Part shown: piece after piece, positions 42,216-61,497 of the stretch
How positions within the stretch are numbered: position 1 is the first letter of the stretch
How the letters are laid out: each line of letters opens with the position of its first letter
Assembly (NCBI GenBank): GCA_027704905.1
Contig: CM051013.1
Span: 12,942,410-13,006,409 of the forward strand
Origin: Muraenolepis orangiensis
Taxonomy: Eukaryota > Chordata > Actinopteri > Gadiformes > Muraenolepididae
Direction: 5' to 3'
DNA length: 64,000 bases
Made by a program: the position numbers and the translations under genes
Notes under the pieces: model-generated
The model's input: the letters and a program-made list of their open reading frames with translations, nothing else
Databases searched by the model: none
What the model was told of the DNA's origin: nothing

Positions 42216-44745
42216 TTAATATATGTATATCCTTGTGCAGTTGTACACAAAACACATGAGGATGCTGAATAGTCCACTTATTTTTAAGGCCTACTTACGG
42301 CGATAGTCATTTATATGGTCTTTATGCATTAAACTAAAGCAATGACTTAACAAAATACGTATTACTTGTTATTAACTTTATTCACACTTCTGTTGTGGGT
42401 CTTGTATGGTAAACAGATGATAAACATTGAACACTGACAAATGAAATACATTGTTACAGAAAATTTAAACAATCAAAACAGCACCATCAATTGTTGATCT
42501 TAAAATTGCATTGCCAAAGTAAAATAAATCCATAAATCAGTGATGCATTTTTACAATAGCCGAATGTTTCAATGAGCCATGTTTTCTTTCCCAACTTTAT
42601 AACCCTTAAAATGATCTGCAAACAGATAATGCATTAGTACATATGTTCTGCAACTATCAACATTTCATCATAGGCCTAACCCCCTTCGATGAGACAAAAT
42701 AAATAATTTTAAAACTATCACTAGAGAGCCCACACATCACGGTAGTTAGTTCACCAGTGTGAATAGGTTTGTGGCATTAGACCAAATAATGAACAACTCA
42801 ATCAATAACAATGTGGTATAAACAGACTGAGACCTATGGTTGGAAGACTGAACCAATTGCAACTAGAGGGTAACTTCCGGTCCGTTACACGACTCATTGC
42901 TAGTCTTCGGTATCCGTAGAGGAATTCTTGTCAGGCAATGTCACTTTGAACACGTGGTATTTCTTATGTCCCTGAGGCTTGGTGGAAATGTTTACTTGCT
43001 TTTTAATGCCCCCCTTCTACACTGCAATTTTAAAAAAAATATATGGAGCTTGAAATGTAAAGCTTGAAATATAGATATATATAAAAATGTAAAGTTTGAA
43101 GATGTATTAAGGCAGAGCAAAAAAGAGGGCGACGGAAGACGCTGAAAATGCAAATCCTTCAACAACATACAATTACTAGTGGAACCGTCGCCATGGTGAT
43201 ACGCCGGTTTTCTATTCCTCGGTTGACATAGAACGGCAAGATGGCTAGCAACAGCGTCCTTATTTATTTACCACGATTTCCAGTGATAACGGAATGGAGT
43301 CCAGGCTCCATTCACCCACATTTGTTTTATTTCCATCCGGTAATTCAAGTAAAAATGTATAATTTATAGATGAATTTGTCTGAAAAACCTGCATAAAAAA
43401 TACATTGAAAACCCCTACAAGTTCTTTCCCAAGTTCACCTCAACCCAGAAATGTGTCCGTAAACACATGCTTATTTTCCTAAAAATTCACACAGAACCCT
43501 TTCTCCCCTTTTATGTTTTCAAATTTTCAAAGTCAAATACAATTAACCCGCAAAAATAAACAAAAAAATGATTACAAAGATGTGTGAGTTGTTGATGGAA
43601 GTAGTAGGAAGGGAGGGGGGGGTTAAGGAGATGGAGGACTAGGGGGGGGGGGGTGGTGGAGTCAGGAGGACTAGGCGGGGGGGGGGGGTGGAGTCAGGAG
43701 GACTAGGGGGGGGGGGGTGGTGGAGTCAGGAGGACTAGGGGGGGGGTGGTGGAGTCAGGAGGACTAGGGGGGGGGGGGGTGGTGGAGTCAGGAGGACTAG
43801 GGGGGGGGGGGTGGTGGAGTCAGGAGGACTAGGGGGGGGGGGGGTGGTGGAGTCAGGAGGACTAGGGGGGGGGGTGGTGGAGTCAGGAGGACTAGGGGTG
43901 GGGGGGGTGGTGGAGTCAGGAGGAAGTGGTTCCGGTTCTTTTGTTTTTGGGAGAAAGCACCATCATATCCTTACAATTTTTTTTGGTATGAATATCTTAT
44001 TGTAAGGCATCAGAAAGCATCCACAGATACTGAACCGCTCAAAAATGTACGACTTGCACAATAAGACGTGATATCAGTCTTGTTTAGTTGCATTCTCCGT
44101 TCCTAAAAACGTATAATCTGCATAGTCTCAATTTCCGTTAGTAAGACTACAGCATGAACAAGGTTGCATGAAGAATATGATTTAGTTTAACATCAAATAT
44201 ACTTTTCAATCCCAACACAGAAAAATATGAAATTACGACTTTAACTGTTGGCATCCGGTTTCAAGTATTAGATCCAAATATTGGAGAAATGTCCAAAAGC
44301 ACGCTCGGCACACCTTACCTCAGAGGGCCTTGGCGCCGTCTGCCCCGCTTGGCGTGACAACTAAATAAATGAATGATAACTTTTGTTTTAGGAGCAGCAC
44401 AAGATGGCCATCATTTCACGGCAGCACGATGAGGGGAGACAAAGAATAAAGCAGAATAAATACAACCTTTTCTAATACCTCGTTTCCTAAATAAAAGAGC
44501 GGACGGACGAGGAACGAGCGCAAGAGCAGAATGTTAGAATATCTCCCATTTTAAAAACACTTCCAAACTGTTAAAATGCATTTGTGAGGCCTTTTAAGTG
44601 TGAGGGGGGTTGTGGTTGAAGGCAAAACACTCAACGCAGGTGTGGTCGTTTTTCTTCATTGCTTCGTTGGCTCAATGACCTCTCTGGCCGTGGTTCATCT
44701 CATTCTTCCTTACCCCCTTATTCCATCTTCTCGCCTTCCTTCGCT
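42216..44745 (-). other. Region between APEH and IFRD2; possible IFRD2 3' UTR
   Basis: No coding exon is recognised. Minus-strand AATAAA signals occur at several places, for example 42377-42382 and 43263-43268, so part of this could be the IFRD2 3' UTR, but the end cannot be chosen. A G-rich minisatellite sits at 43608-43927. Confidence 0.5.
43608..43927. repeat. G-rich minisatellite, units of about 30 bp
   Basis: Nine to ten copies of a unit built on GGTGGTGGAGTCAGGAGGAC plus TAGG and a run of 7-12 G. The G-run length varies between copies. The + strand could form G-quadruplexes. Confidence 0.92.
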
Positions 44746-46448
44746 CTACATCACATCAGCCCTTTTGTCCCTCACTTTGTTCCGTAGTTTAGTCCTGGCC
44801 TTGAAGGCGGCAGAATTGAATAAATGCTGTGGGGGAGGATGGAGAGGGAGATAGATAGACAGAGAGACAAAGTATCAGGCTTCTGATTAGATCCTGTTAA
44901 GGGACATTGTCATACTTCGGTGTTGAACAGTAGGTCTGGCTGTGACCCGACTGTCTGATCTAACCAGATCAACCCCCTAAGGATGGGCGTGCGGTGTGCG
45001 TTTTACCTTCTCGAAGCGGGAGATCTTATTGACCTTGACGCCAGCGTCCAGAATGAGGGGCGCGCCCAAGCCGAAGATGTCTCGCAGTAGACTGTTGAAC
45101 TGGACACAAGACACAAGGAGAAGGTTCAGTCTACGTCCTGTGTACACCTACTCTAGCCAAGTGGACATTACATCATGTCTTCTTATCGCTTCCATTTGAT
45201 GCATTACACAGATAGCTTTTTTAAACTTTAAACTCCAAAACAGATGTTCTCTTTATGAGTGTGTCAAGAGAGGCCCACCTGCAGGTGGTGCCGGACCCCA
45301 GACTCCAGCAGGTCCTTGAAGGCGTCGTAGACGAGCCTCCTCATCCAGCCGTCGATGTAGATCCCCTCCACCCCGAAGCGGATCTTCTCCTCCTGGAAGT
45401 CCTCGTTCTGAGGGAGGAAGAGAAGGAGGGAAAGGAGGTTAAGAAAGAGGGAGAGGTCAAACATGAGTTCAACAAAAAAGTGGTTTGTCAGAGAACACGA
45501 AGCACCACAAAGACATGTCAAGAGTTACCCCACCCCACCCGCACACACGGTCCTCACCTCGATGTAGTGTAGCACCTCTCTAAAGACGGAGCGTTGTTTC
45601 CTGCGGTCGTTCTTGGCCCGGTGTTTGTTGCTGTCAGTCGCCAGGCCCTTCAGACTCACACACAGGCCATCGCTGTCCTCCACCTCAAAGTCCTATGCAC
45701 ACCCACAACATTAACAGCAGCTAAAGGGAATATGTCTGTCTGTGTGGCCATACATTCTGAGTGTATGTTTGTGTGTGTGTATATGTGTTATGTGTCTTAG
45801 TTGGCATGTTGTGTGCGTGTGTTGTATTATGTTGGATTTGTGTAGGCGTTACGCGTTGTCTTACCTCGTCGATGTCGCGACCCAGCTCCACCAGCAGGGC
45901 GATGGTCTCGCCCACCACGATCCTGTAGTTGACGTCGCTGCTCTCCAGACACGCCTGCAGCTTGGGCAGGTGGCTTGAAGAGAGAAAGAGATTCACAAGA
46001 TGTTTTCACAAAACAAAAGCCCTCTCTCTTAACCTTCTCTTCACTGTCCTGCTCATGAAAAGGCACAAAAAGCCCATACATATACATATAAGAATACAAA
46101 AATAAAGCATTTCCCCACAAATGTAATTAAGCTTAATTTTGAGACTTTTAAAATTGACCATGTATTACTTAGCAAATTAGAGAGAATTTTTTTTTTATAC
46201 ACTATTATGATTAGGACTGCAAGGCGGCGGGCTAACGTACAGGTCCAGCAGCACGGCCAGCCGGGACACTGGGCACAGAGTGACCAGCAGGGCCCAGGCC
46301 TGCAGGGCGGCGCTGCAGAGAGCCGGGTGGCCCGGCTTGGAAGCCGGCAGCGCCCCCTCCCTGTTGGGGTAGGATGACATGAAGACACCCTCCAGCTGGC
46401 TCATGGAGCGCACCAGGTCCTGGGAGACGTAGAGAGGGACATTTTTCA

Positions 46449-46481
<33 letters not shown>

Positions 46482-49400
46482 GCATATGAAACATTCCCTT
46501 AGAACAGTAGTTCTCAAACCATTTATACAAATGTACCCCCTCAAAAAGATATTTTTTCAACCAAGTACCACCCCGTATACGAGCGGAAAACATTTTTGGG
46601 AGAGAAAAATTGTATTTAAATGAATAATGCATTTGCCGACCATGGACATTAATGGGTGTTGCAAAATTAAATTTAAATTACTAGTTTTACTGAAAAACAA
46701 CACAGGCTTTGCTTTTGGTTTCCGTCATTCATTTGAAAGATTTCCAGAACGTGTTATGTACGATAGTATTCAGATACACATTTACATTTTCATGCAGGTA
46801 CCCCCTGCGACCCATTAAAGTAGCCCTAGGGGTACATACACGTACCTCCAGTGTGAGGAACCACTGCCTTAGAATAAGAGGAAAAAGATGAACACAATGG
46901 GGAGGTAGAGGTAAAAGGGGACAGAAGGCAGCATGGCTGTGGCTCTGGGATGTCTATTGTGGGTGCCCTAAGATGGCTTCTCTCACCTCTCCATCCTCAG
47001 CAGCAGACACATAGCAGCACATCCCCAGGGCCCTGGCACACTGACACACACACACACACACACACAACATACAACATCATCATCATTATGTCTATTATAT
47101 TCTACACATCCATTATATACATGTATCTCTTACTGCACGTTGTATTTGAGGCATCAATGGAATTAGTAACCACAGGACCGATTTAATGTTTAACAGAAAT
47201 GAAAGCACAAAGATAGCGTCTCTGGTGCAACACGGTTACTGACCTTGCTTCTTTCTGATTGTTGTGTTTATATTCCCACCTCCAAAGATTGGACTCCGTT
47301 GATCGTCCGACCCCTACATTTATTTAACGGTGTTTAAACACTCACACTCTGGCGCGCCGATACGTTGGCGCCACCGTCAATCAGAATGGCGCTGAAGAGG
47401 GGGCGGATCATCTTGAAGCATTCCTCCGCCTCGTCCCCGCCCCCCAGCTGGACGCAGAGCAGGACGAATAGCGTGGCGGCCGCAGCCTGCTCCTCGCCTC
47501 CACCTGGACACGTGACACCAGATATCTTGTGTCACAATTAATCGCCCAACAAATACCGCTTCATGGCGTTACAATACTGTTTGTTATGATATAGCATTTA
47601 GCCATAGCCATTATGACACGTTGCATGAACATCTTGCCACTATCTTACACCACTGTGATTCAAGGTCCCTCTCTCTCCACTCCCTTTACCCCCTTTCTCT
47701 CGCCACATCTTGCTCTTACCTCCCCCTCTTTGCCTCTGTAGCTCCCTCTATGTCTGTCTACCTCTTATCTCCCTCTGCCGCCCCTTTATTTCTCTGTACT
47801 TCCCTCCTCCCTCACCTTTCTTGAGGCACCTCTCCAGACAGTCAGTGAGGGTGATGCGTCTCTCAGTCAGGAAGTCATACAGCACCCTGGAAGAGAAGAC
47901 CAGGCGTAGAGACTCCAGCGCTGCCTGGCGCATCTTGGCACTGGTGGGGAAAGAAGAGGGTTCAGCAAGAGTGAGAAAGACACATGGAGAGGGGGTGAGA
48001 GAGACATGGGAGAGGGGGTGAGAGAGTCATTGGACGAGGGGGGGGAATATAGAGAGAAAGACAAAGAGAGGGACATCGGGAGAAAGTGCAAGAGAAAACG
48101 GAAGAGCAGGAAAAGCTAATAAAAAAAGGAGACACAGCAAGAGATAGAAAGACGGAGAGAGAGACATGGAATGGGCCAAGAGAGGAAGAGGGCTAGAGAC
48201 TAGGTCCGTGTTGACGGTGGAGGCTCACCTCTTGTCTGTGAGGTCGTCTATACACTGTCTGAGCTTGTCCTCCGTCTCCTCCAGGGCAGTCAGCTCATCC
48301 ACCGCCTCCCCTACTAAGGTAGACAGGTATTATTACTACAATTGAGGTTAGCATATTTAATCTTTAACGCCATCAACATAGGAGGGTATAGTGTGTTTTA
48401 CCGGTGCCGTCCTCCAAGACGAGAGCGTTCTCGCTGGCACTGCTGTAGTGACTCATCGCCTCCGACGCCAGGTCGTCATCGCTCGCCCCCGACTCGCCCT
48501 TCACCCCATTCCTACCACCTGGAGAGAGAGAGAGATTAGATATAGCCTGTGGCCTAGTCATATTTGTTTTACAATTTGAATAATGAATACTGGACAAAGT
48601 AAGCTTTCAAAAACATGTTTGTGACAGGGACAATTTTGAGACCCGTAGAGGGGAAAATGTAATATAATATATCAAAAAACAAATGAAACATCCATATAGA
48701 ATATAATTGTGTTTTGGCCACCATATGAAAATATTTATCAATGATTCCTCCAGATACATACATATTACACTAAGAGTTAAACAGTATGAAAACGATTTCT
48801 CTCAACAGTACTGGTGCCCAGTTTGAACCCTTCTTACTGTTGCCAAATAGAAACACACGCATGTACGTTTTTTTTAAAACTATTTGATCATGCAGATAAA
48901 ACGCCTAAAGAAGCGTATGTTCCAGTCCAACCAATGTCCTGGCGTTCAACCCTGAGTCCAGAGTCTATAGACACACACCCACACAGGCTGAATGACTTCA
49001 TCAAAGAGGAACCACCACTTTCTTGTTTTGAGATCCCGATTTTTAGGGAAAACGCACAGCATCGTATAACATACATTTAGCTCCAGGCTATATCTAATGC
49101 ATTTACATACACAATAGAGTGGTAACACAGAGTGGTTATTGTGTAAGTTTCAGTTAAGGGGGCAGGACAGTGTAGTGCCTACTGCCTAGTGTGTTGGAAC
49201 GACACTTTAGATTAGCACAGTGTAAATCAAATACAAAATGTTTTCTTTTCAAAGCATGATTTGCAGTCTCTGGACAATAAATTAAGCGAGCTACAGGCTC
49301 GTATTCAATTCCACCGGGAAACTAAGGACAATTGTATCATCTGCCTTACGGAGACATGAATGTCGGAGGGGGTTACCGACGCAGCTATCGAGCCGACGGG

Positions 49401-52400
49401 ATTTTCCGTCCACCGGAAGGACAGAACAAAGGCTCTCTCCGGTAAAGATCGTGGAGGGGGGGTATGTCTCATGATAAACAGATCTTGGTGCAACCAAAGT
49501 CATGTACATCCCCTCAAGTCTTTCTGCTCCCCGGACCTGGAGTACCTGACGCTTATGTGCCGTCCATTCTGGCTACCTCGGGAGTTTACAGCGGTAACCG
49601 TGACCGCTGTTTACATTCCCCCACAAGCCAACACGGACACAGCGCTGAAGGAACTGTATGGGGCTATCAGCGAACAGGAGTCGGCACACCCTGAAGAAGG
49701 TTCTCCCGAAGTTCTACCAACACATAACGAGCAACACACGGGGTGAGCGGATCCTCGACCACTGCTACACTCCCTTCCGTGATGGCTACAAGGCCCTCCT
49801 CCGCCCACCGTTCGGCAAATCAGACCACCGCTCTATCCAGCTTCTCCCCGCCTATAGGCAGAGACTGAAGCAGCAATCAATCGCTGTGAGTGAGGTCCAA
49901 TGCTGGTCGGACCAATCGGACTCTATACTGCAGGATTGTTTTGATCACGCTGACTGGGACATATATATAATATACACAATAACATCAACGAGTACGCGTC
50001 CTCGGTCACATCAAGAAGTGCATAGATGACGTTGTTCCGACCAAGTCGGTTCGGATATACCCCAACCAGAAACCGTGGATTAACGGCGATGTTCGCACTG
50101 CCCTCCATGCGCATAACGCCGCCTTTGGCTCCGGGAATATGGAGGAATATACGAGAGCCTCTCTATATTCAAGAGCCACGACGCGAGGGGTATGTGGCAG
50201 CGGTTACAGACGATAACGAACTTCAGAGGGAGAACCAGTTGTGTAGAGAACTCTACCTCCCTCCCAGGAGAGCTAAATCCTTTTTTTGCTCGGTTCGACG
50301 TGAACGGCAGCCCACCGAAGCCAGCGCCGCCTGAGGAGACCAGCCTGCTGAACATCTCGGAGGCGGCAAAACAGATCCACGGACGACGCAATTGCCATGG
50401 CCCTCCACACTGCCCTTTCCCACCTGGAGGGAAAGAACCGTTATGTGCGAATGCTGTTTGTGGACTACAGCTCAGTGTTCAACACGATAGTTCCTGCCAA
50501 GCTTGACACCAAGCCTAGATGGTCTAGGCGTGCCCCCATCCACGTGCAGCTGGATACTGGACCTCCTGTCGGACCGCCGCCAGGTGGTGTGGATGGGCAG
50601 CACCACCTCAGAGCCACTGACCCTCACGGGAGCCCCCCAGGGATGCGTGCTGAGCCCTCTCCTCTACTCCCTCTACACCCACGACTGCATGGCTATGCAC
50701 AGCTCCAACGTCAGTCAAGTTTGCTGACGACACGACAGTGGATTGCTGGAGCAGTGGTGCCAGGAGAACAGCCTCGCCCTCAACGTCAAGAAGACCAAGG
50801 AGCTGATCAGGGACTACAGGAAGCAGAGAAGAGAGCACGGCCCTATCTCCATCGACGGTGTTGCAGTAGAGAGGGTCAGCAGCTTCAAGTTCCTCGGTGT
50901 GCACATCTCCGAGGACCTCACATGGTCCACGCACACCACACACGTGGTGAAATGGGCCCAACAACGCCTGTATTTCCTCAGGCGTCTGAGGAAATTCAGC
51001 ATGGGCCCCCGCATCCTGAGAACATTCTACACTGGGATAATGGAGTGTTCTTACAGGGTGTATCACCGCCTGGTACGGGAACTGCACCGCACTCGAGCGC
51101 TTCAGAGGGTGGTGCAGACGGCCCAGTATATTGTTGGAGGTGAGCTCCCCTCCCTCCTGGATATATACAATCAGCGGTGCTTGGCCAAGGCCAAACGCAT
51201 CATAAAAGACAATGCCCACCCCAGCCACGAACTGTAATCACTTTTACAGTCAGGCAGGCAATACCGCAGTATCAAGTGCCGCACAAATAGGCTTAGAGAT
51301 AGCTTCCACAGTCAGGCCATCAGGCTGCTGAACGGGCGTATAGCATATTACAATGTATATTTTATTACATTGATTTATATATACATATTGCTCTTTTTCT
51401 GTGCTGATATATTGCATTTTATAAATTGCATTTTAACTTTTATATATTTAACTTTATACAGTTTTGTACTTTTTTTTACTCTATTCTGTTTTTATTTTAT
51501 CTTATTTTTATAACTGCTGTCTGTCGTCAGGTATTGCACATAAGATTTTCACTCACTGCTTTATACTTTAAACTGTAAACTGTGAAGTGACAGTAAACTT
51601 GATTTGGCTTGTCGATCTCACAGATTCAAACAATCCTCTCAAACATTGTCAAATTGATTTACTAGCCGGATCTTTCCTCCTATCATACCCTCTAATCACT
51701 TTTTACCACTCTTTCCAAGTAGATTGTTTGCGTGTTAGTTATTGTTCTATTGTTTGCCAACTTATTGTACTTTTACCTGAACTTATTGTACTTTTATTTG
51801 AGCACCGCTCAGTTCCTGGAGACTTGTTAGGAATGAATTGCACTTTTGACTTCTGGTGACGAGTTGTTTTCTTACCTACTTGTTGAACACACTATTGTAA
51901 GTCGCTTTGGACAAAGGTTTCTGTACGATGTAATCTATGTTATTTAATGTAATATTGATTCTAAGGTCATGGTCCCACACTTTGCTGGATAATGTATTTT
52001 GTTCCTGGTTTTGACCAGGAACAACAGGCATTCTTCACCCACGAAAATTAAGCTTTTTGAAATAGACAGAAAACAGGTTGACACTAAAACTGCATTTTGA
52101 CATAACTGGTGTGGTGTGGACTAGATTTGGCCAACAAGCCATTCAAAATGCCCATTATTTCTCCCATTGTAGTTTACAAAAAAAATAAAACATTGTCTGT
52201 GGCAGGTACATTAGGGGTCCAAAATGGATAACACTGAACAGCCAAACAATGGTGCATAACAATAGCACAGTACAAAGACTGGCACTGGAGAGGAAACACT
52301 GGAACAAAGTGTAGGGTAACCAACTGAAACTGAAATAATGAGATAAAGGATAGGAACCAGGCCATCGATACAAAAGGAAGCCGAAGCTTTCACAAAAAGA

Positions 52401-54713
52401 CTGAGAACAACAGAAGTAAGCCTGTCCAAAGTGAACGTCCCCGCTCTATTGCGATACATTTAAATACGCCCATTAAAAAGGCGCCCTACAGAAATAATCT
52501 AAACCTGAAGATTTTGAATCCTCTTTATTAGTCACATACATGTACAGTACACAGCACACATAGTGAAATTAGTTTCTCTGCATTTAACCCATCTTAGTAT
52601 TGGGAGCAGTGGGCAGCTATTGTATATACAGCGCCTGGGGAGCAGTGTAGGGGTCTAGTGTCTTGCTCAAGGGCACCTCGGCAGTGCCCAGGAGGCGAAC
52701 TGGCACCTTTTCCCAAGCACCTGTTCTCACTTGAACCGGCGACCCTCTGGTTACCAAGCCAAGTCCCGACCGACTGACCTACTGCCCACCCAAATAATGA
52801 ATGAAATTAATAATAAGTCTAATTTAAAATAATTTCTTGATGCATAGATATAAGATCACTATTAAATGGTGAAGAAAAATATGCCAGATATTGACATTGT
52901 AAGAAATCCATCCAAACAATGTTATTCACAGTTCAGTGAAAATAATGGACGGTCACATCAGCGACGTTTCTGGCAAGTGTGAAAGAGCCATTAGCAAATG
53001 AGTAGATCAGAACAGCAGATAGCAACATGTAGAGAAGAAGCCTGGGTTAAAGGAGAGCCCATGCAGGATGAAACGGCAGAATGTATTCTCGCCAGATGAA
53101 GGATAAGACTGGCAGCACACTGGCTCACACTGAAGGATGCTCAAGCTGAAGTATCAGAAGCACTCGTCTCGACTCGACTGAAGGGGAACACACACTCGAC
53201 AAACGGGAAGTACGCGTAGGCAGAAAGCTTTGGACAGCTGGCGTTAAAGCTTGGCATGAAGAAAAGCCTCGGGTTTAGACAAATAAACGTGAGCACGAAG
53301 AGATGCCCTGGTGACTTCGGTTACAAATGGCATAGCAAAAGCCTGGGAGTATCAGTGCGTAGTTGAGGCTCCATGTTGGTTCAAAGCATTCACTGTCTAA
53401 AGAGATTAGACAGCCGCCAGTTATTTATTAAAAGAAAATATTGGGGGAAAAGTATGCGAATGCACCACTGGGTGAGGCGATAGGTTGGGGGTCGTGGTTA
53501 CCTTTTAACGACAGTGGAGCTTTAGCAGAGAGCTGCAGCTGAAGAACGTCATGTCGTAGAGAACCTGCAGATCACCATGTTCACAATAGAGATGGATGAT
53601 GATGATGGACAAGGATGAGCGGAAGAAGAGATGAACGAAAGGGAGAATGATGGAATACAGTGGTTGGTTGGGCAAGAGAGGGATATGCGAGGCAGTTAAG
53701 ACGAATGGATGGCACACCAGCCATATGAGTCGTATGTGTATGGAAGTACAGAAGGGCAGATAAGTGTATAATTTGTGTGTGGACAGAATGATGGAGAAGT
53801 GTAACGTTGAGTGGGAGGTCCAAGGTGGAGAAGAAACCGTTTAACTGTTATAAGTACAGCCACGACAATTGAACAACGCTTCACATTACTCTACAGAAGC
53901 ACAAGAAATCGATAATCACAGAAAATCAAATCGGCATTCAACACGGTGAGTTTGAAACAAAAAACCCGTTGCTTGTCTCCAACTTTTTTTTTTTACATTG
54001 CTGTTCAACATTCCTAAACATGGCCCAGTGTGTGTGTGTGTGCGTGTGTGTGGCTACACGTGACATGTGTGCCCATGCAACGCCCATACGTCATTATATT
54101 ACATTAGGAACGCCCTTCAAGGCACATGCAAGACCCACAACCACTACTGTACAATTTACCAATGGAGCCATGCCTCTCACAATCGGACAGGAGTACAACC
54201 TGACACAACCCTTGATCCCCCCCCCCAAACCACTAAAAATAACTCGCTCCATAATAGCTTGCAGTAAAATTAGCCACACGACACTGGAACTAAAAACTAC
54301 GCGCGTGCGCATTGATCCACCATGTGCTCGGTCACAGCCCTGCCTGCATCCCCATGTCACCGGTCCTATGATTCACTACAGAAACCCATTTTGGGATATA
54401 AGAAGCAATGCCATCGGTATGTGTAATGTTAGTGAATGTGGATCGAGCACACACACACGAGTATTGTCCCCCCCCCCAAAAAAACGAAATACATAAGGAA
54501 GTTACCCCCCCCCCCACGTATCCGTGTTGCTCCACGTCAACGATGGCTCGACTCCCAACCATAAACATGTATAAAGTCAAGGTGTGGTGACCGGCACACA
54601 AACAGGTGTCTTTAAACGGTCACGTTGGAGCAGATGTCATCTAACCAAGGAAACGTAAAAGGCTACTTACCACTTTTACCTGAGCCACGTTTTCCCTTTT
54701 TACTCCGCGGCAT
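44746..54713 (-). CDS. ifrd2: Interferon-related developmental regulator 2 (complete, 434 aa)
   Basis: IFRD2 is a HEAT/armadillo-like protein; mammalian IFRD2 binds and inactivates ribosomes during terminal differentiation, and its relative IFRD1 is a transcriptional co-regulator. Exons on the minus strand: 54713-54671, 48518-48402, 48310-48229, 47940-47816, 47503-47346, 47040-46987, 46419-46241, 45973-45865, 45692-45558, 45407-45279, 45099-45007, 44826-44746. They sum to 1,305 nt with phase kept throughout. Landmarks: basic start MPRSKKGKRG, acidic/Ser segment with EAMSHYSSASE, TDKSAKMRQAALESLRL, ERRITLTDCLERCLKKG, ALQAWALLVTLCP, NYRIVVGETIALLVELGRD, KNDRRKQRSVFREVL, and C-terminal FNSAAFKARTKLRNKVRDKR. 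ALQAWALL and GETIALL favour IFRD2 over IFRD1. Intron 1 is over 6 kb and holds a LINE and a SINE; intron 5 ends in a (GT)n tract next to its acceptor. Confidence 0.95.
49255..51600 (+). mobile_element. Degraded non-LTR retrotransposon (CR1/L2/Rex1-like), 5'-truncated
   Basis: The left part (about 49265-49680) encodes an apurinic-endonuclease-like segment (LSELQARIQFHRE, GGGVCLMINRSWC, AVYIPPQANTD). The Trp of the usual ETW motif is replaced by a stop. After AHPE the frame shifts to KKVLPKFYQHI and LDHCYTPFRDGYKAL, so the segment that should hold the catalytic GDFN motif is deleted. The reverse-transcriptase part (about 50400-51240) has APQGCVLSPLLYSL, FADDTTV at about 50718-50738 in a shifted frame, and KFLGVHISEDLTWS, QQRLYFLRRLRKF. 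It is antisense to IFRD2 within intron 1. Frameshifts, a stop and deletions show it is inactive. Confidence 0.88.
51600..51960 (+). repeat. Dispersed fish repeat with SINE-type tail
   Basis: The block ends TATTGTAAGTCGCTTTGGAC followed by AAAGGTTTCTGTACG, the common fish SINE/LINE tail, and contains a short local duplication of AACTTATTGTACTTTTA. The exact family is not identifiable by eye. Confidence 0.5.
52514..52791 (-). mobile_element. tRNA-derived SINE (reverse orientation)
   Basis: Read on the minus strand it starts GGGTGGGCAGTAGGTCAGTC, has GGTCGCCGGTTCAAG (B box) and the body GAGCAAGACACTAGACCCC, and ends GACTAATAAAGAGGATTC. Head, body and tail match the SINE at 9053-9304, so both are one family. 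This copy keeps a better B box. It lies sense to IFRD2 within intron 1. Confidence 0.85.
52792..54670. other. Remainder of IFRD2 intron 1
   Basis: No gene or recognised element is seen. Short homopolymer C runs (about 54219-54226, 54468-54475, 54506-54515) and a small TG run (about 54028-54050) occur. Confidence 0.5.
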
Positions 54714-54775
54714 GTTGTCGTCGTCGTCGTCCTCCTCCGGTCAGAACCACCGAACCTTATCGATATTAGCGCGCT

Positions 54776-54950
54776 AATGGACCGAGCTGTCAGAACCAGA
54801 TACTGTGAGCTAGCCCGGCTAATGGACCGAGCTGTCAGAACCAGATACTGTGAGCTAGCCCGGCTAAATGGACCGCGCTGTCAGAACCAGATACTGTGAG
54901 CTAGCCCGGCTAAATGGACCGAGCTGTCAGAACCAGATACTGCGAGCTAG
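54776..54950. repeat. 45-46 bp tandem repeat, four copies, upstream of IFRD2
   Basis: Units start at 54776, 54821, 54867 and 54913 (AATGGACCGAGCTGTCAGAA, then CCAGATACTGTGAGCTAGCC). Divergence is low; one unit has GCGCTG for GAGCTG. The array begins about 63 bases upstream of the IFRD2 start codon, so it lies in the 5' UTR or core promoter. Confidence 0.93.
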
Positions 54951-56785
<1,835 letters not shown>

Positions 56786-56806
56786 AAGCATTTGTATGCG
56801 TTTCCT

Positions 56807-61092
<4,286 letters not shown>

Positions 61093-61246
61093 CGTTCAGC
61101 GTTTTTCTCCCGGTCGGTCGAGTTCGGGGGGGGATAGTCGTCCCGGATAACCCTTCACGGTGCGTGTGGGAAGCTATGGACTCCTGCACTGTCGTCGGGA
61201 AGTTCAATGCAAAAAAAAAACACAACACGGAGGAGAGCGGTGGAGA

Positions 61247-61264
61247 CTTATGGGAAATGTAGTT
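61247..61264 (-). promoter_or_regulatory. ZNF143/THAP11-type promoter motif upstream of AMT
   Basis: The minus strand reads AACTACATTTCCCATAAG, close to the ZNF143 (SBS) consensus ACTACAATTCCCAGAATG. It is about 155 bases upstream of the AMT start codon, where such motifs sit in TATA-less housekeeping promoters. Assignment rests on motif similarity and position. Confidence 0.55.
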
Positions 61265-61497
61265 GAAAGGGATATGACAATCTGACAGTCAGATGTCAAT
61301 GTCAGATTGTTTACAATTAAACCTTCCCTACCACTTAAGGAAAAGATGCGTGTTAGGAAAGGTTTGAGATTATTTTGGTATTTTAACACATTTAGCTCAG
61401 TGATTAAACAAGCAAACAACATATTAACCATGTAAATAAATCACAACATACTAGCATAAATTAGGCGAGAGAGGCATTTCAAAACAAAGTACTCAGT

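Noticed and set aside
53969..54496. 175-codon frame
   Set aside because: It crosses TG and C-homopolymer repeats in IFRD2 intron 1 and has no conserved motif.
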